From positions 434,001 through 498,000 of the forward strand of contig NZ_FNBH01000003.1 in NCBI RefSeq assembly GCF_900102265.1: a stretch of 64,000 nucleotides of DNA. Direction: 5' to 3'. Source of the stretch: Epilithonimonas hungarica (GTDB taxonomy: Bacteria; Bacteroidota; Bacteroidia; Flavobacteriales; Weeksellaceae). The first letter of the stretch is position 1. Each line of letters opens with the position of its first letter. The notes under the pieces are model-generated. The model saw nothing but the letters and a program-made list of their open reading frames with translations. It ran no database searches and was not told the DNA's origin. This document shows, piece after piece, positions 62,201 to 64,000 of this stretch. The position numbers and the translations under genes are program-made.

Positions 62201-62820
62201 CGGATAAGGTCGTTTCTCAGTCTTGTGTAGAAAAAAATAGTAACAACCACAGCAGTAATCGCAGAAAAAATAATGAATAAAACGGTTGTGCTGGAAGAAT
62301 TATTAAGTGCTTTATTTTTAATAACCAATTGACTTTCTTCATATTTGACAAAGTCTGCAACTATTTGGCGGCATCTATCCATATAGACCTTACTGGAAGT
62401 TATCTGCTCTTGTGTCATTGGTAAACCATTGCGTCTATTGATAACAAACTGTCTTAGGTTTTCCATGCTATTATTGGCATTTTGCTGCAGGTCTTCGACT
62501 CTTTTCAATTGCAGTTTATCCGTTATTTCTATTTCTTTTGCTCTATCTATAGCTTTTGCATATTCAGAAACGCTTCTGTTGTAGGGCTCCAAAAAAGATT
62601 CTTTACCGGTCAATTGATAACCTCTATTCCCTGTCTCTGCGTCCAAAAGAGCTATTAGAACATCTTTAACCGCAGTTATAGAACGCCGGCTTTGAGAAGA
62701 TTTTTCACGGTTGTTCATCTGATTCTGAATACTCAGATATGAAGCTAATGAACTCGCAAGTAATATCAAGAGAGATAAACCAACGCCGAATTGCAGATTA
62801 CGTATAATTTTTTTTGGCAT
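59212..62820 (-). CDS. Hybrid histidine kinase with CHASE3, GAF and three receiver domains
   Basis: A 1202-residue sensor. TM1 near residues 10-28, CHASE3 (about 37-180, ETGNRGYQLTGKESFLEPYN), TM2 (about 175-197), HAMP, GAF (about 285-435), coiled coil (435-520), HisKA with phospho-His in NMSHELRTPLNSI near 532, HATPase with NLLSNAFKFT and GTGLGLSIS, then three receivers with Asp near 860 (LLDIQLP), 986 (VIVDVGS) and 1130 (LMDMMMPEMDGY). The middle receiver keeps Asp and Lys but has EEN instead of the acidic pair. It starts five bases after the previous kinase gene. Confidence 0.92.
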   Translation of the reverse strand: MPKKIIRNLQFGVGLSLLILLASSLASYLSIQNQMNNREKSSQSRRSITAVKDVLIALLDAETGNRGYQLTGKESFLEPYNRSVSEYAKAIDRAKEIEITDKLQLKRVEDLQQNANNSMENLRQFVINRRNGLPMTQEQITSSKVYMDRCRQIVADFVKYEESQLVIKNKALNNSSSTTVLFIIFSAITAVVVTIFFYTRLRNDLIRRDRLEKELMAKDLEISKRVSIIKQVTSKVASGDYSVRLSDRGEDELADIVESLNYMTQSLKTSFEQINENEWRQKGLVLLNESLVGNKTVKEVTDNALDHFVSYADCVNGAIYLYEDERLRLYKAFGLEEYMKKSFLPGEGMVGQTFVKEKTNVFNDLGDKDFVASFASSKIRIQGIILVPIMLGRQIFGILELGATHNFDAVKIDYFNEGARNIATALSAARSREKEQRLLEETQAQSEELQVQHAELENLNTELEAQTQKLQASEEELRVQQEELLQTNTELEERSKALEEKNHLIAERNIEIQKKAEELALSTQYKSEFLANMSHELRTPLNSILLLSRLMAENPEENLNEDQIESAKVIQSSGTSLLTLIDEILDLAKIESGKMNLVNEPILLDDVTRDLKNLFMPIVKEKGVQFNIYLDDSITRTLSTDRLRLDQVLRNLLSNAFKFTKEGSVDLNIYDCPKNSEFIVFSVKDTGMGIPEEKQKLIFEAFQQADGSTQRKFGGTGLGLSISREIAKLLGGKITLESESGKGSEFSLIIPKQPSDSSGIISNEQSLIDVISQDVEEIKTIIETDDQNIASIAHLEIPEEIEDDRNNISKGDKVILIIEDDTHFAKALLKYAHVNDYKAVIIVRGDYALPAALEYKPVAILLDIQLPVKDGWQVMNDLKTNSQTRPVPVHMMSSLQAKRESLMRGAIDFIDKPVAIEEMNNVFKKIEDALKRSPQKVLIVEENAQHAKALSYFLGNYNISLSVENNVEDSVKAFQKDNVDCVIVDVGSARGSSYQIVERIKSYEGLENLPVIIFTERNLTQSEELKIKQYADSIVVKTAHSYQRILDEISLFLHLVEENNQSGESGRVKNLGTLTETLSGKKILITDDDVRNIFSLSKALEKYKVEVVLAMDGKQALDKIEENPDIDVILMDMMMPEMDGYDTIREIRKMPDFKDLPIIAVTAKSMIGDRDKCIQAGASDYITKPVDIDQLLSLLRVWLYES

Positions 62821-62824
62821 ACGA

Positions 62825-64000
62825 TTAATTTAATGGTAATGTAAAATAGAATGTGGAACCTTCGTTGACCTCACTGGAAACACCGATAGTTCCGTCGTGC
62901 TGTTCAATGATCTCTGAACATATAAATAGACCAATTCCCAGACCTTGAAATTGCACAGAAGATTCTTCCACGCGATAGAATTTTTGAAATACGGAAGGCT
63001 GTTTATATTCCGGGATTCCGATTCCGAAATCTGTTACACTGACTCGGACATTTTCTTCATCAATGAAGGTAGAAACAAAGATCTGATGATTGTCGGGAGA
63101 ATATTTGATGGCATTACTCAAAAAATTGAGCAATACCTGTTCTATTCTCATTTCATCAAGAGGAATCAGAATATCAGGTTTTGGTCCGTGACGTTCAATT
63201 TTAATTTTATCGCTATCGTGTGTTTGTAAAATCGTGTCAATTGAATTTTGAATGACAGATTCAAGATTGGTAGGTTTCTTATTGATTTTTAGTTTACCAT
63301 TTTCGATTTTGGAAACATCAAGAAGGTCGGTAATTAAACTGTTAAGTTTCTCGATCTGGATCAGAACTTTGTCCACATAATTTTTTTCCGGACTTTCTGG
63401 ATCAAATTTAAGCTTGCGGTCCATCAGCTGAACATAAGCTTTTATACTTGTCAGAGGTGTTTTCAGTTCGTGGCTTGCAATACTTAAAAACTCATCTTTC
63501 TCTTTTTCGATTTTCTTTTGATCCTCGATATCTGTAAAAGTTCCGACCCAGTTTTTAATGGTTTCATTTTCAAAGACAGGTGTCATTCTGAGCAGGTGAT
63601 ATCTAAAGCTGTTGGATCTCAAATGTTTGATCCTGACCTCTAGTTCAAGAGGTTTATGTTTTTTTTGAGACCTTTCAAACTCTTTCAAAATATCTTTGTC
63701 ATCAATATGAGTTTCCGGGAACAATGATTTGGAGTTAGAATAATCATACCATTTTGCATTCACGAATGTCACTTGACCATCTTTGTCCAAAGTAAAGGCA
63801 ATCTGCGGCAAAGCTTCCAGCATCAGATGAAAATGGTCGATCTCCGATTTCATCACTACCTGGGACTCTCTTCTGCCTTTCACTTCCAATTCCAGATTCT
63901 GATGATTTTTTTTGAGTGCGAGACTGTTTTCCTGAAGATTATAAAAGGTTTTAACTTTAAGCATCAGGATCTCCGGATCGATTGGTTTTGTAACATAATC
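62825..64000 (-). CDS. REC-PAS sensor histidine kinase, 5' end outside window
   Basis: At least 391 residues in frame. The frame runs to the window edge with no stop. The last residues there, DYVTKPIDPEIL, are the end of a receiver domain (conserved Lys), so the true protein begins outside the window. A coiled coil, a PAS domain (about MLEALPQIAFTLDKDGQVTF), HisKA with SHELKTPLTSIKAY, and HATPase with NLLSNAIKYS and LGIGLFIC follow. It is the first visible gene of the signalling operon. Confidence 0.9.
   Translation of the reverse strand, partial: DYVTKPIDPEILMLKVKTFYNLQENSLALKKNHQNLELEVKGRRESQVVMKSEIDHFHLMLEALPQIAFTLDKDGQVTFVNAKWYDYSNSKSLFPETHIDDKDILKEFERSQKKHKPLELEVRIKHLRSNSFRYHLLRMTPVFENETIKNWVGTFTDIEDQKKIEKEKDEFLSIASHELKTPLTSIKAYVQLMDRKLKFDPESPEKNYVDKVLIQIEKLNSLITDLLDVSKIENGKLKINKKPTNLESVIQNSIDTILQTHDSDKIKIERHGPKPDILIPLDEMRIEQVLLNFLSNAIKYSPDNHQIFVSTFIDEENVRVSVTDFGIGIPEYKQPSVFQKFYRVEESSVQFQGLGIGLFICSEIIEQHDGTIGVSSEVNEGSTFYFTLPLN

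Noticed and set aside
1-64000. SusC/SusD-type polysaccharide utilisation locus, rRNA, tRNA or transposase genes
   Set aside because: None was recognised on either strand.

Overview
The window looks like a Bacteroidetes chromosome, most likely Weeksellaceae (Chryseobacterium or Elizabethkingia type). The signs are low GC, promoters of the TAnnTTTG type with little RBS signal, an RteC-type regulator of Bacteroidetes conjugative elements, TolC/RND and TolC/ABC-2 efflux operons, and dispersed hairpin repeats of a kind I recall from chryseobacteria (recall, not searched). No rRNA, tRNA, CRISPR array, transposase or integrase gene was seen.

Layout. (1) 36-8821, minus strand: one efflux operon coding for an RND adaptor, RND pump, patatin-like lipase, TolC, a small unknown, FabH, a coiled-coil protein and a coiled-coil lipoprotein, ending in a clear terminator. 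A divergent AraC regulator lies at 8958-9851. (2) 9864-20100: a metallo-beta-lactamase-fold hydrolase, a decayed VOC gene, AraC regulators, five short-chain dehydrogenases (SDRs), an ohrR-ohr peroxide-resistance operon with a clear operator, and a zinc alcohol dehydrogenase. (3) 20525-33747, plus strand: thirteen co-directional catabolic genes (FAA hydrolase, aromatic-ring hydroxylase, two NTF2-like proteins, EthD protein, extradiol-dioxygenase-like VOC protein, YciI protein, acetoacetyl-CoA-synthetase-like ligase, ketosteroid-dehydrogenase-like flavoprotein, two SDRs, thiolase, Old Yellow Enzyme). Their promoter has two 21-bp-phased direct repeats and an 18-bp perfect palindrome. (4) 34000-38436: an aspartic protease, a frameshifted CPBP protease, TetR and AraC regulators and a TPR protein. 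A 39-bp imperfect direct repeat at 20111 and 38637 brackets regions 3 and 4. (5) 38654-44932: an AraC paralogue of the 8958 gene, divergent from a phytoene-desaturase-like flavoprotein, a membrane protein and a bacterial Cdc48/p97-like double AAA ATPase, then rteC. (6) 44933-45452: a Thr-rich mini-ORF and five exact-length 41-bp tandem repeats, probably the edge of the accessory region.

(7) 45453-51640: stress or redox-type genes (SRPBCC-like, lipocalin-like, quinone oxidoreductase, bicupin, YoaK-type membrane protein, peroxiredoxin, DsbA-like protein, alpha/beta hydrolase). Two of these operons share a promoter and operator block. (8) 51837-56784: a TolC-HlyD-ABC2-ABC2 export operon without an ATPase gene, interrupted by a nested hairpin element. 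(9) 57034-64000: a signalling operon with a sensor kinase (cut by the window edge), a 1202-residue hybrid kinase with three receiver domains, receiver proteins, CheR and CheB, but no chemoreceptor.

The strongest candidates for something undescribed are the thirteen-gene catabolic operon with its compound promoter and flanking direct repeats, the RND operon carrying FabH and a patatin, and the flavoprotein/membrane protein/Cdc48-like trio beside rteC.
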